A stretch of DNA of 33,902 nucleotides from Mycobacterium sp. 852014-50255_SCH5639931. GTDB lineage: Bacteria > Actinomycetota > Actinomycetes > Mycobacteriales > Mycobacteriaceae. The notes under the pieces were generated by a model that worked only from the letters and a program-made list of their open reading frames with translations, was not told where the DNA came from and did not search any database. A program made the translations under genes and the position numbers. Positions 1 to 10,497 of this stretch are shown here, piece after piece. The stretch spans positions 1-33,902 of the forward strand of contig NZ_LZSV01000044.1 of assembly GCF_001665605.1 (NCBI RefSeq), given 5' to 3'. Position 1 is the first letter of the stretch; each line of letters begins with the position of its first letter.

Positions 1-18
1 GATGTGTATAAGAGACAG
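1..18. other. Tn5/Nextera mosaic-end adapter remnant (not native DNA)
   Basis: The first 18 bases, GATGTGTATAAGAGACAG, equal the last 18 bases of the 19-bp Tn5 mosaic end used in Nextera library adapters. The NRPS reading frame resumes cleanly at base 19 inside the end of an adenylation domain. The contig therefore ends in untrimmed adapter, and the NRPS truncation is an assembly edge and not a biological break. Confidence 0.96.
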
Positions 19-2849
19 GGTACCGGCAGGGCCCGGGTGTCGAGCTTGCCGTTGACCGTCAGCGGCAGCGCGTTGAGCGCCACGATCGCCTGGGGAACCA
101 TGTGACCGGGCAGCCGCTCGGCCAGCGCGGCGCGCGCCGCAACGGGATCGACAGTGCCGGAGGCGGTTTCGACGACGTATCCGATCAGTCGTTTGTCGCC
201 GGGGCGGTCCTCGCGGGTGATGACCGTAGCCTGTTCGACGCCGTCGAGTTCGGCCAACGCGGCCTGGATTTCGCCCAGTTCGATTCGATAGCCGCGGATT
301 TTGACCTGTTCGTCGGCGCGGCCGAGGTAACACAGTTGCCCGTCGGGTCCCCAGCGCACCAGGTCACCGCTGCGGTACATCCGCGCGCCGGGCCCGCCGT
401 AGGGGCATGGCACGAACCGTGCTGCGGTCAGGCCGGGCCGGCCGATATAGCCGACGCCGACGCCGCGTCCGGCCACGTAGAGTTCGCCGACCACTCCGGG
501 CGGCACCGGGTGCAGCCACTCGTCGAGGACGAACAATGCCGCTGTGGATACCGGTGCCCCGATGGGGACGGTCCCCGAACCGGCCGCCAATGGGGCGGTG
601 AGCGTTGCGTAGACGGTGGTTTCGGTGGGACCGTAGGCGTTGATCACCACCCGCCCCGGGGCCCACCGGTCCACCAGCTCGGGCGGGCAGGCCTCGCCGC
701 CGAGCAGCAGCGCCACCGACTCCAGCCCTTGCGGGGAGAGCGCCGCGGCCGCCGACGGCGTTTGGGTGAGCACGGTGACGCGCTCGGCGATGAGCAGGGC
801 GCGCAAGTCGTCCGGTGATCTGGTCACCTGGTCGGGCACCACGACCAGGCGCCCGCCGCCGAGTAGGGCGGCCCAGATCTCCCACACGGAGAAGTCGAAC
901 GCATAGGAGTGACACTGCGTCCACACCTGCTCCGCGGGTAGGTGGGCCGACGCTGACTCCACCAGGTGGGCCAGGTTGCGATGGCTGATCGCAACCCCTT
1001 TGGGCATGCCCGTGGTGCCCGACGTGTAAATGAGGTAGGCGATATCGTCCGCGGCGGGTGCCCGAAGGGTGGAGCGGGGTTGAGCGGTCGTGCGGTCGTC
1101 GGTGATATCGATGACGGCGAGGGCGTGACCGGCCAACCGTGGGCGCAGGGCGGTGGTGGTGACCGCGATGATCGGCGCGGCGTCACCCAACATGAATCCG
1201 ATCCGCTCGTCGGGCAGGGCCGGATCGATCGCCAGGTACGCCGCCCCGGTCTTGAGGACCGCGAGCATGGTGATGACAGCTTCGGCGGAGCGTTCCAACA
1301 GCAGCGCCACCCGCGCGCCGGGGCCGGCGCCGAGGCCAGACAGCGAATGCGCCAAGTGATTCGACGTTTCGTCAAGGTCCCGATAGGTCAACGACCGGCC
1401 CGCGCAACTGATGGCCACCGCCTGCGGCGAGCGGGCCACCTGGCCGGCGAAGAGTTCCGGGATCGACACCTGCGCCGGTGCGGCTCCGGCCAGAGCCGCC
1501 CGGTTGCCCATGTCGTCGAGGCGGTTGCGCTCATCGGCGTCGAGCAGGTCGATCGCCGACAATGGGAGTTGCGGATCAGCGATCATCGCCGCGATGATCC
1601 GTCGCAGCCGGTCGATGAGCGTGTCAATGCTTTCGGCGTCGAATACACCGGTGTCGTACTCGATCCGGAAGCTCAGTTCGGGGCCGGGCGTGGCCTGCAT
1701 GGTCAGTGGGTAATGGTTGGCCTCGTGGCCGGTGAACTCGGTAATGGCCAGCCCGCCCGCGCCCGCCAGCGTGGTGGCGCCGATCGGGTAGTTCTCGTAG
1801 ACGAACAGGGTGTCGAAGAGTTGGTCGTGACCGGTCGTGCGGTGAATCTCGTTCAGCGCCAGGTGTTGATGGTCGAGGGTGTGGTTGTGCGCGGCATGGA
1901 GTTGGCCCAGTAGGCCGGCGGTGGTGGTGGCCGGTGTGATGGTGGCCCGCACCGGAACGGTGTTGATCAGCAGCCCCACCATGGTGTCGGCGCCGGCCAG
2001 CTCGACGGGCCGCCCGGAAACGGCGGTGCCGAAGACGATGTCGCGCTGGCTGGTCATGCCCATCAGCAGTTGCGCCCATGCTGCCTGCAGGACGGTGTTG
2101 ACGGTGGTGTGCTGGGAACGCGCCAGCTCGTTCAACGCCGACGTGGTGGACTCGGTTATCGCAAATGCACTGGTGGCCTTGGTGCCGGGCTTGATTCGGG
2201 CCGGCGGGCCGACGAGCGTGGGAGTGTCGAAGCCCGCCAGTGTGTTGTGCCAGGCCGCCCTGGCGGCATCGAGGTCTCGCTCGGCCAGCCAGGTGACGAA
2301 CCGGCGATAGGGGGTGGCCGGCGGCAGCTGCCGGCCCTGGTACCTGGCGAAGATCTCTTGCAACAGTATTGGTAGCGACCAGCCGTCGAGCACGATGTGG
2401 TGGAAAGTCAACACTATGCGGTGCTCGTCTTCGGCGGTGCGGATCAACGCCACCCGGAAGGTCGACGCGCCGCCGGTGAGGCCGCAGACCGCGGCGCGTT
2501 CCGCGGCGCGGAGTCGCCCGGCGCCCTCGTCGACTTCGGCTTCGTATTCGAGGTACTGCCAGGGTATTTCAGGGTCGGCAGGAATGATCTGCACGGGTTC
2601 GTCGAATTGCGGGCAGTAGCGGGCGGCCAGGTTGGGGTGTCGCCTGATGACGGTTTGTACGGCGTCGTGCAGCCGGTGGCGGTCCAGTGGCCCGGTGACG
2701 GTGATGTCGAGCTGCATCGCATACAGGTCACCGAGATCGGGAGCGGTGTGGAACAGCAGTCCCTCCTGCAAGGGGGTGAGCGGCAAGATGTCGGCGATGT
2801 CGTATTGTGCTTGCAGCTCGTCGATTTGGTGTTGGGTGAGCCGGGCGGG
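19..2849 (-). other. NRPS module 3: C-A (PCP beyond contig edge)
   Basis: C3 follows the epimerase and begins with LPLTPLQEGLLFH, the DCL style expected for a D-configured donor, with HHIVLDGWS as active site. The A domain has YTSGTTGMPKG, FDFSVWEIW, NAYGPTETT and NGKLD near base 42. Pocket residues read D-F-W-T-L-G-A-V-Y. The code starts like module 2 but is not one I can assign. The module is cut just after motif A10. Confidence 0.85.
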
Positions 2850-5800
2850 AGCGATGTCGGAGGGGGTCAGCCCGCCGCCGCCATTCTGGACGTGGGCGCA
2901 GATGCCGGTGAGGGCGTCAAACCAGAGCCGGCCGAGCCGGTCGACCTGGGTGTCATCGAGCGCCGAGGGCGCCCAGGTCCACGTGGCGTTGAGTTGTGGG
3001 CCGGTGTCGGTGTCGATGGTGGCGGCGTTGAGTTCGGTGGTGTGGGACAGGGGCATCGGCACCTCGGCGGCAGCGCCGGCGACCGCCAGGCTGCCCTGGT
3101 CGACCCGCCACTGGTCGCCAGAGATATGGGCGTTGGGTGGGGCGCCCAGGCGTCCGAGGTAGTTGAATCCGATGGTGGGGTCGGGCCCGGCCAGATCGGT
3201 GTCGGTGTTGAGGTATCGCAGCAGTCCGTAGCTCAGGGGATGGGGTACGGCACGCAGTTGTTCCTTGATGCGCTTGACAATTGAGCCCAGCGCCGCGTCG
3301 CCGGATGTGACGTGCTGCCACCGCAGGTCGCCGACGTTCAGTGCCACGGGGTATTTGGTGGTGAACCAGCCAACCGTGCGCGACAGGTCGACGTCGTCGA
3401 CCAGGTCGTCGTGGCGGCCGTGCCCTTCGACGTCGATGCCAAGGGGGCCGTCGCCGGTGCCGAGGAATTCGGTCCAGGCCAGTGCGTAGGCGATCAGCAA
3501 GATCTCGTGGATGCCCGCGTGAAACGCCGCGGGAACGTCGGTGAGCAGCCGGCGGGTGGTCTCGGTGTCCAGCGAGACCGTCAGGTGCCCGGCGCTGGTA
3601 TGGGTGTCTTGCGGTTGGGGGCGGGGGAGGCCGGCAGCGGCGCTGGTGATGTGTTTCCACGCGTCGGCCTGCTCGCTGACCGCCGGGGTGTGGGCGTGTT
3701 GCTCGAGGATTTCGGCCCAGCGCCGGTATGAGGTGCCGCCGGCGGGCAGGCTGATGGGTTGGCCGCGGTGGCGTTGGGCCCAGGCAATGTTGAAGTCCTC
3801 CAACAAAATCCGCCACGACACCGCGTCGACGGCCAGGTGGTGGATGATCAGCACCATTTGACCGGTGCTGGACACCCACAGCGCGCCGAGCATGGCTCCG
3901 GCGGCGGGGCTGAGCTCCGACCGGGCCCGGCCAAGCTCCTCATCGCTCAACACGTCGACCGTGCGCAGGCACTCACCGGCGTCGACGACCCCGATCTCGG
4001 GGACGGTCAGCGTGCGTCCCTCGGGGCCGTCCCCGTCGACTCGGAGCCGCAACACGGGGTGGTGGTCGATCAAAGCTTGCAGGACGGCGAGCACGTCGGT
4101 AGGCGTGACGCCGGGCGGCGCTTGGAGCACCATCGTTTGGTTGAACTGGTCGACGGGGCCGTCGATGTCGAACAGCCAGCGGATGATCGGGGTGGGCCTG
4201 ATCGGCCCGACACCCTCATCGATGACCGTGTCGTGCCCGTCGGTGATTCCGGCGATGCGAGCCAGCCGGGCCACGGTTTGTTCGACGAAGATGTCGCGGG
4301 GGCGACAGCTCAGCCCGGCCGCGCGGGCGTGGGCCACCACTTGCATCGACAAGATGCTGTCGCCGCCGAGGTCGAAGAAGGAGTCGTCGATGCCGACCCG
4401 CTCTATGCCGAGCACCTGGGCGTAGATGGCGGCCAGGATTTCTTCGACCGGTGTGGTCGGGGCGCGGTAGTGCTCGGTGGTGTAGTCGGGCGCGGGTAGG
4501 GCGCGGGCGTCGAGCTTGCCGTTGACCGTGATGGGCAGCGCGTCCACCGCCACGATCGCTGCGGGCACCATGAAGCCGGGGAGCCGGTTGGCCAGTGCGG
4601 CGCGCGCGGTGGCAGGATCGACTGTGCCGGGGCGGGTTTCGGTGATGTAGCCGACCAGCCGCCTGTCGCCCGGGTGGTCTTCGCGGGTGATGACCGCGGC
4701 GTGCTCAACGCCCTCGAGAGCGGCGAGCGCGGCCTGGATTTCGCCGAGTTCGATGCGGTAGCCGCGGATTTTGACCTGCTGGTCGGCACGGCCGAGGTAG
4801 TCGAGTTGTCCATCGGAGGCCCACCGGACCAGATCCCCGCTGCGATACATTCGTGTTCCCGGCGGCCCGAAGGGGCAGGCCAGAAATCGCGACGCCGTCA
4901 ACCCCGCCCGGTTGATATAGCCGATGCCGACACCGCGGCCGGCCACATACAGTTCGCCGACGACCCCGGGCGGCACCGGGTGCAGCCATGGATCGAGCAC
5001 GAACAGCGCCGCCCCGGGCACCGGCACGCCGATGGGAACGGCCGCACGGTCGGGAGTGAGTGGGGCGCTGATGGTGGCGTAGACGGTGGTCTCGGTAGGG
5101 CCGTACCCGTTGAGCATCAGCCGGCCCGGGGCCCATCGGTCCACCACCTCCGGTGGGCACGCCTCCCCGGCGGCCATCAGCGCGACCGCCTCCAACCCGT
5201 GCGGTGACAGCGCCGCGAGCGCGGAGGGGGTTTGACTGAACACGGTGACCTGTTCGGCGATCAGCAGCGCGTGCAGGTCGTCGGGGGAGCGGGTCACCTC
5301 GTCGGGCACCACCACCAGCCGGCCGCCGAACAGCAGGGCGCCCCAGATCTCCCACACCGAGAAGTCGAAGGCGTAGGAGTGACATTGGGTCCACACCTGC
5401 TCGGGCCCCAGCCTGATTCCGACCTGCAGGGCGTCGAACAGCCGGGTGATGTTGTGGTGGCTGACCGCAACGCCTTTGGGCACTCCGGTGGTGCCCGAGG
5501 TGTAGATGATGTGCGCGACACCTGCTGCCGCCGCGGCCGGTAGACCAGTGCTGGGTTGGCCGTCAATGCGGGGATCATCGACCTCGAGGACCACCGGGTC
5601 GCACTCGCCCAAGCGGTGACGCAGCGCGGCGGTGGTCATCGACACGACCGGTGCGGCGTCCTTGCGCAGGAAGGCAATCCGCTCATCGGGGACCGCGGGG
5701 TCGATCGGCAGGTAGGCCGCCCCGGTCTTGAGCACGGCCAGGATCGCGACGATGGCCTCGGCCGAGCGGGTGAACAGCAGCGCTACATTCTCGCCCGGAC

Positions 5801-8800
5801 CAGCACCGTATTCGACGAGCAGGTGAGCCAACCGGTTTGAGGCCTCGTCGAGTTCGCGGTAGGTCCAGGAGCGCGGCCCGCAGCGCAGCGCCACCGCCTC
5901 CGGGGCGCGCGCCACCTGCTCTGCGAACAACGCGGGGATCGAGACCGCCTCCGCCGGCCGGGCCAACACCGCGCGGTGGCCGAGCACGTCGAGCCGCGCG
6001 GCCTCATCGGAGTCGAGCACCTCGATCGACGACAACGCCACCCGCGTGTCGGCGGTCATGGCAGCCAGCACCCGCTGCAACCGGCCGACCAAGGCGATGA
6101 CGGTGCCGGGCTCGAAGACGTCGGTGCGGAACTCCACGGCTCCCGAAATCCCCGCCGGCTCACCGGCATCGGTGAAGCGCTCGGCCAAGTTGAACGTCAG
6201 ATCCATGCGGGCGGTGTGAGTGGCGATCGGCAGCTGCGCGACCTCCAAATCACCCAACGCCAACCCGGCGCCCGGGTCACCTGTGCTTCCCGGCAGGTTC
6301 TGCCAGGCCAGCATCACCTGCACCAACGGATGATGGGTCAGCGACCGCGCCGGATTCAGCCGCTCGACGAGCACCTCGAAAGGCACATCCCGATGCTCGA
6401 GAGCGGCAAGCCCTTTCAGCCGGACCTGGGCCAGCAGCTCGGCCACCGTGGGGTCGCCGGTCAGGTCCACCCGCAGCGCCAGGGTGTTGACGAAGAATCC
6501 GACCAAATCGTCGAGCGCGGGGTCGTCACGGCCGGCGATCGGAAAGCCGAGCGCCACATCCGAAGTCGAGCCGAGTCGCGACAGCAAGACGGCCAATCCG
6601 GCCTGCATCACCATGAAACTGGTCGCGTTGCATTCGCGGGCGACAGCCCGCACCCGCTGCTGCAACTCCGCGGGCCAATCCACCGCCACAGTGGCCCCAC
6701 GCTGATCGGCGACCGGCGGATACGGCCGATCCGTGGGCAACTCCACGCGCTCGGGCATCCCGGCCAGCGCATCCTCCCAATACGCCAGCTGTGTGGCGAT
6801 CGGGCTATCGGCGTCATCGAGGTCGCCGAAGTGGGTCCGCTGCCACAACGTGTAATCCACGTATTGCACCGGCAGCCCAACCCAACCCGGAGCAAGGCCC
6901 CGCTGCCGCGCCCCGTACGCCGCGGTGATGTCTCGCACCATCGGAGCCAGTGACAGCCCGTCAAAGGCGATATGGTGCACCACGATTCCCACCACATACC
7001 GCTCGGAGCCGAGCGAATAGATCTGCACACGGATCGGGATCTCGGTCGACAGGTCGAATCGATGACCGGCCAGCGACGTCAACTCGCCGGCTACATCCTG
7101 CTCAGCCAGCGGCACTATCGCGGCATCGCCGCGTTGCCACATCCGGCTCTGGGGCGGCAGCACCCGCTGGAAGGGCACGCCGTCGAGGTCGGGAAAAACG
7201 GTGCGCAGGGGTTCGTGCCGGGTGACGACGTCGTCGAGCGCCGCGCAAAGAGCCTCGAAGTTCAGTGGCCCGCCGATTCGGAAGGCGGTCGGCATGTTGT
7301 ATGTGGTTGTGCCGCCCTGCAATTGCTCGAGGAACCACAGTCGCCTCTGGGCGAACGACAACGGAACCCTGGCGGGACGCTCGCCGGCCAGCAATGGCTC
7401 GCGCTTGGCCGCATCTCCATTGAGCCGGGGTGCCAGCAGCGCGACCGTGGGCGCGTCGAAGAACGTGCGCAGCGAGAGCCCGGCATCCATCGACTTATTG
7501 ATCGCGGCGACCAGGCGCATCGCCGACAGTGAATCCCCGCCCAGGTCGAAGAACGACTCGTCGACGCCGACCCGCTCCGCCCCGAGCACCTGGGCGTAGA
7601 TGCCGGTTAGGATCTCCTCGGTGGGGTTGGTGGGGGCCCGGTATCGATCGGCGTCGCCGTATTCGGGTGCCGGCAGGGCGCGGGTGTCGAGTTTGCCGTT
7701 GATCGTCAACGGCATTGACTGCAACACCATGAGGGCCGCGGGCACCATATATCCGGGTAGCCGCTCGGCCAACGCCGCCCGCGCGGCAGCGGGATCGACA
7801 GCCCCAGCTTCGGTTTCGGTGAGGTAGCCGATCAATCGCTTGTCGCCGGGACGGTCCTCGCGCATGATCACCGCGGCCCGTTGGACGCCATCCAGTGCCG
7901 CCAGGGCGGCCTGAATTTCGCCGAGTTCGATGCGGTAGCCGCGGAGCTTGACCTGCTCGTCAGCGCGCCCGAGGTAATCGAGCTGGCCGTCGCGGCGCCA
8001 GCGCACCAGATCCCCGGTCCGATACATCCGCGTTCCCGGCGGCCCGAACGGGCAGGCCACGTATCGCGACGCGCTCAGCTCGGCCCGGCGCCAGTACCCC
8101 ACTCCCACACCGCGCCCGGCGATGTACAACTCGCCGACCACGTCGGCGGGCACCGGACGTAACCACGCGTCGAGGACGAACAACGCCGCTCCGGGCACCG
8201 GCGCGCCGATCGGCGGCGCGCCCGTTCCGGCGGTCAGCGGTGCACTCCTCGACGCGCACACTGTGGTCTCGGTGGGGCCGTAGCCGTTGACCATGACCCG
8301 CCCAGGCGCCCAACGATCGACGGTCTCGGCGGGGCAAGCCTCACCGGCCACCAGTAGCGCCGCAGATCCTAAACGTTCGGGGGACAATCCTTCGACTGCT
8401 GAGGGGGTTTGGCTCAGGACGCTGACCTGTTCGGTGAGCAGCAGTGTGTGCAGGTCTTCCGGTGAGCCCGCCATCGACTCGGGCACGATCACCAACCGGC
8501 CGCCGAACAACAGGGCGCTCCAGATTTCTTCAACCGAAGCGTCGAAGGCCAACGAATGCCACTGCGCCCACACTTGGCCCTGCGAGTTCAGCGACGCCAG
8601 CAGCTGGGTCACGTTGTGGTGGTTGATTGCAACACCTTTCGGCACGCCGGTGGTGCCCGAGGTGTAGATGATGTACGCGATGTCATCGGGTGAGGGCAGC
8701 GGCAACGCGGTGCTGGGTCGGGCGTCGGCAGCGGGGTCCGTGACGTCGATGACCACCTGGTTGCACCGGTCCAGCCGCGACCGGAGTTCCGCGGTGGTCA

Positions 8801-10481
8801 AGACGGCGATCGGGGTGGCGTCGTTCAGCATGAACTCGATGCGGGAACGTGGATGTTGCGGATCGATCGGCAGGTATGCCGCACCGCTCTTGAGTACCGC
8901 CAACATCGCGACGACGGCCTCAGGGGAACGGTTGAACAGCAACGCGACACACTCGCCCGGGCCCGCGCCATGTTCAGTCAGCAGGTGCGCCAGGCGATTC
9001 GCAGCCTGATCGAGCTCCCCGTAGGTCATCGACCGGCCCGCGAACCGCACTGCCACCGCCCCGGGTGCGCGCTCTACCTGCGCGGCGAATGACTCGGGAA
9101 TCGAAACCGGTTGGGCGGACGCCTGTGTGAGCACCGCGCGGTTTCCCGACTCATCGAGTCGGCCGTATTCGTCGGCGCCGAACGGATCGATCGAGGAGAG
9201 CCGCCGGCCCGGGTCGGCCGTCATCGCCAGCAAGACCTCTTGCAGGCGCTCCGCCAGGTCCGTGACGCCGAGCGTCGGAAATGGTTGGCCGGTGCCCTCC
9301 GTGCCGAACAGAAGTTCGTCACCGGCGGCAGAGAAGAACAACCCGAAGCCGTCCGTCAGGCCAGAATTGGTGAATGACGCCGAAGCCGGCAGTCCGCCGA
9401 AGTCCAAGGTGAATGCGGACGGAAGAAAGTTGACGCTCACCCTGTGGGCCCGCTGGCTCCGGCCGGGGATGCGGGCCTTGCGTTCCAGGGCTTGCACCGG
9501 AAACCGCTGGTGTTGCAGCGTTTCCCGAATCCGGCGGTCAACATGCCGACAGAAATCGGCGACCGTAGCGTCCGGTGATACCGTCACGACCAGCGGCACG
9601 ACCCCGGAAAAAACCCCGGGGAGGGTCTTCGACTCCGGATCGACTCGCCTGCTTACCGGGAAGTCGATTGCCACCTCAGGGCCTTGGGCGCACCAGCCGT
9701 GTACCAGCAGCGCGCACGCCGCGGTGATAACCGACGATCGGGGCATTTCGCGCACCTGTGCCGACTCTTGGATCCGGCGCAGGACCACCGGGTCCAGGCG
9801 AACCGGCGCGGAGGATCGAGAAGCGCCGGGCTCGCTCGCATCGCACTGCAGCCAGTGCCCGAATCCGCTTTCCGGAGGCAGGTTATGTGCCCAATACGCC
9901 TGATCCTCTTGATAATCGGGCGACGCTTCGTACGCTGCCTCGCACCTGATCAAGTCCTCGAGCGAGCCGAAGAACGGAGGTGGCATGGACGCGCCCGCGA
10001 CAACGGCCGAGTAGAGGGTGGCGATCCGGTGGCCGACCAGCGCAATGCCCGATGCGTCCACGACGATGTGGTGGCAGCACGTGAACCAATAGCATTCGTC
10101 GGGCCGTGTCTGAAATAGCGCGAACCGGAACAGCGGTCCCGTGAGCGGCATCGGCGTGCGCTGAATGGACGCGGCTATCTCGTAGGCCTGTTGCAGGGGG
10201 CGATGCGACCCGGTCAGGTCGTGGAAAATCAGGTCGAGTTTCGGATCATCAATCGTCGTCTGGAAAACCTGGCCCTGGTCTTCAAAAAACGTTGCTCGGA
10301 CCGGTTCAGCCTCCTGCAGCGCCCGGCGGATCGCCCACTCGAAGGGCTCTAGCTGTAACCGGCCCTCGATTTTCGCGAAGAGTCCAAGCTGCCACTCCGC
10401 AGTGAAGCGGCCCGTCTCCTGCGCGAGCCAAATGTCCAACTGCCCGGGCGTCAGCGGGAGCGCCCGGTCGTCACGTTCCAT
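19..10481 (-). CDS. Multimodular non-ribosomal peptide synthetase, C-terminus missing (contig edge)
   Basis: One uninterrupted frame runs from ATG 10481 to the contig end, at least 3487 residues. I confirmed the frame at motifs near 10070, 7530, 6975, 4357, 3840, 2400 and 42. Domain order is C1 (about 1-435), A1 (455-935), PCP1 (LGGDS, Ser984), C2 (1020-1450), A2 (1500-1990), PCP2 (LGGDS, Ser2042), E (2065-2515), C3 (2545-2975), A3 (2990 to the edge). The condensation-type motifs begin at His137 (HHIVVDASG), His1169 (HHIAFDG), His2214 (HHLAVDAVSW, epimerase type) and His2694 (HHIVLDG). The start lies 16 nt after the PKS stop, behind a GAGGGGGG Shine-Dalgarno-like run, so the two genes form an operon. 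C1 should receive the acyl chain from the PKS carrier protein. The third PCP, any later modules and the release domain are not in the window. No MbtH-like gene, thioesterase or reductase is visible. Confidence 0.95.
2850..7442 (-). other. NRPS module 2: C-A-PCP-E, incorporates a D residue
   Basis: C2 looks like an LCL domain (RRLWFLEQL near its start, HHIAFDG). The A domain has FDFSVWEIW and NGYGPTETT. Its pocket residues read D-F-W-S-M-A-G-V-Y, for which I have no confident substrate. After PCP2 comes a condensation-like domain with HHLAVDAVSW, EGHGR, TVGWF and FNYLGR, which are the epimerisation-domain signatures, including the catalytic His and Glu. The second residue of the product should therefore be D. 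Confidence 0.85.
7443..10481 (-). other. NRPS module 1: C-A-PCP, A domain with an acidic pocket residue
   Basis: The condensation domain has an intact HHxxxDxxG motif. The A domain carries YTSGTTGVPKG, FDASVEEIW, NGYGPTETT and NGKLD motifs. Pocket residues aligned by eye to the GrsA positions (235, 236, 239, 278, 299, 301, 322, 330, 331) read D-A-E-S-L-A-G-V-C, with Glu where Trp239 is usual. Asp235 indicates an alpha-amino acid. Glu239 and the DAES start recall published lysine codes, so a basic residue is a reasonable guess. The module has no epimerase, so its residue should stay L. Confidence 0.8.
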
Positions 10482-10497
10482 CCGACCCCCCTCGGTG

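Noticed and set aside
966..1913. Long plus-strand open frames across the NRPS/PKS region (e.g. 966-1913, 2397-3284, 14572-15993)
   Set aside because: They lie antisense to verified NRPS and PKS domains in one continuous frame and have low-complexity, Arg/Gly-rich translations typical of high-GC shadow frames.
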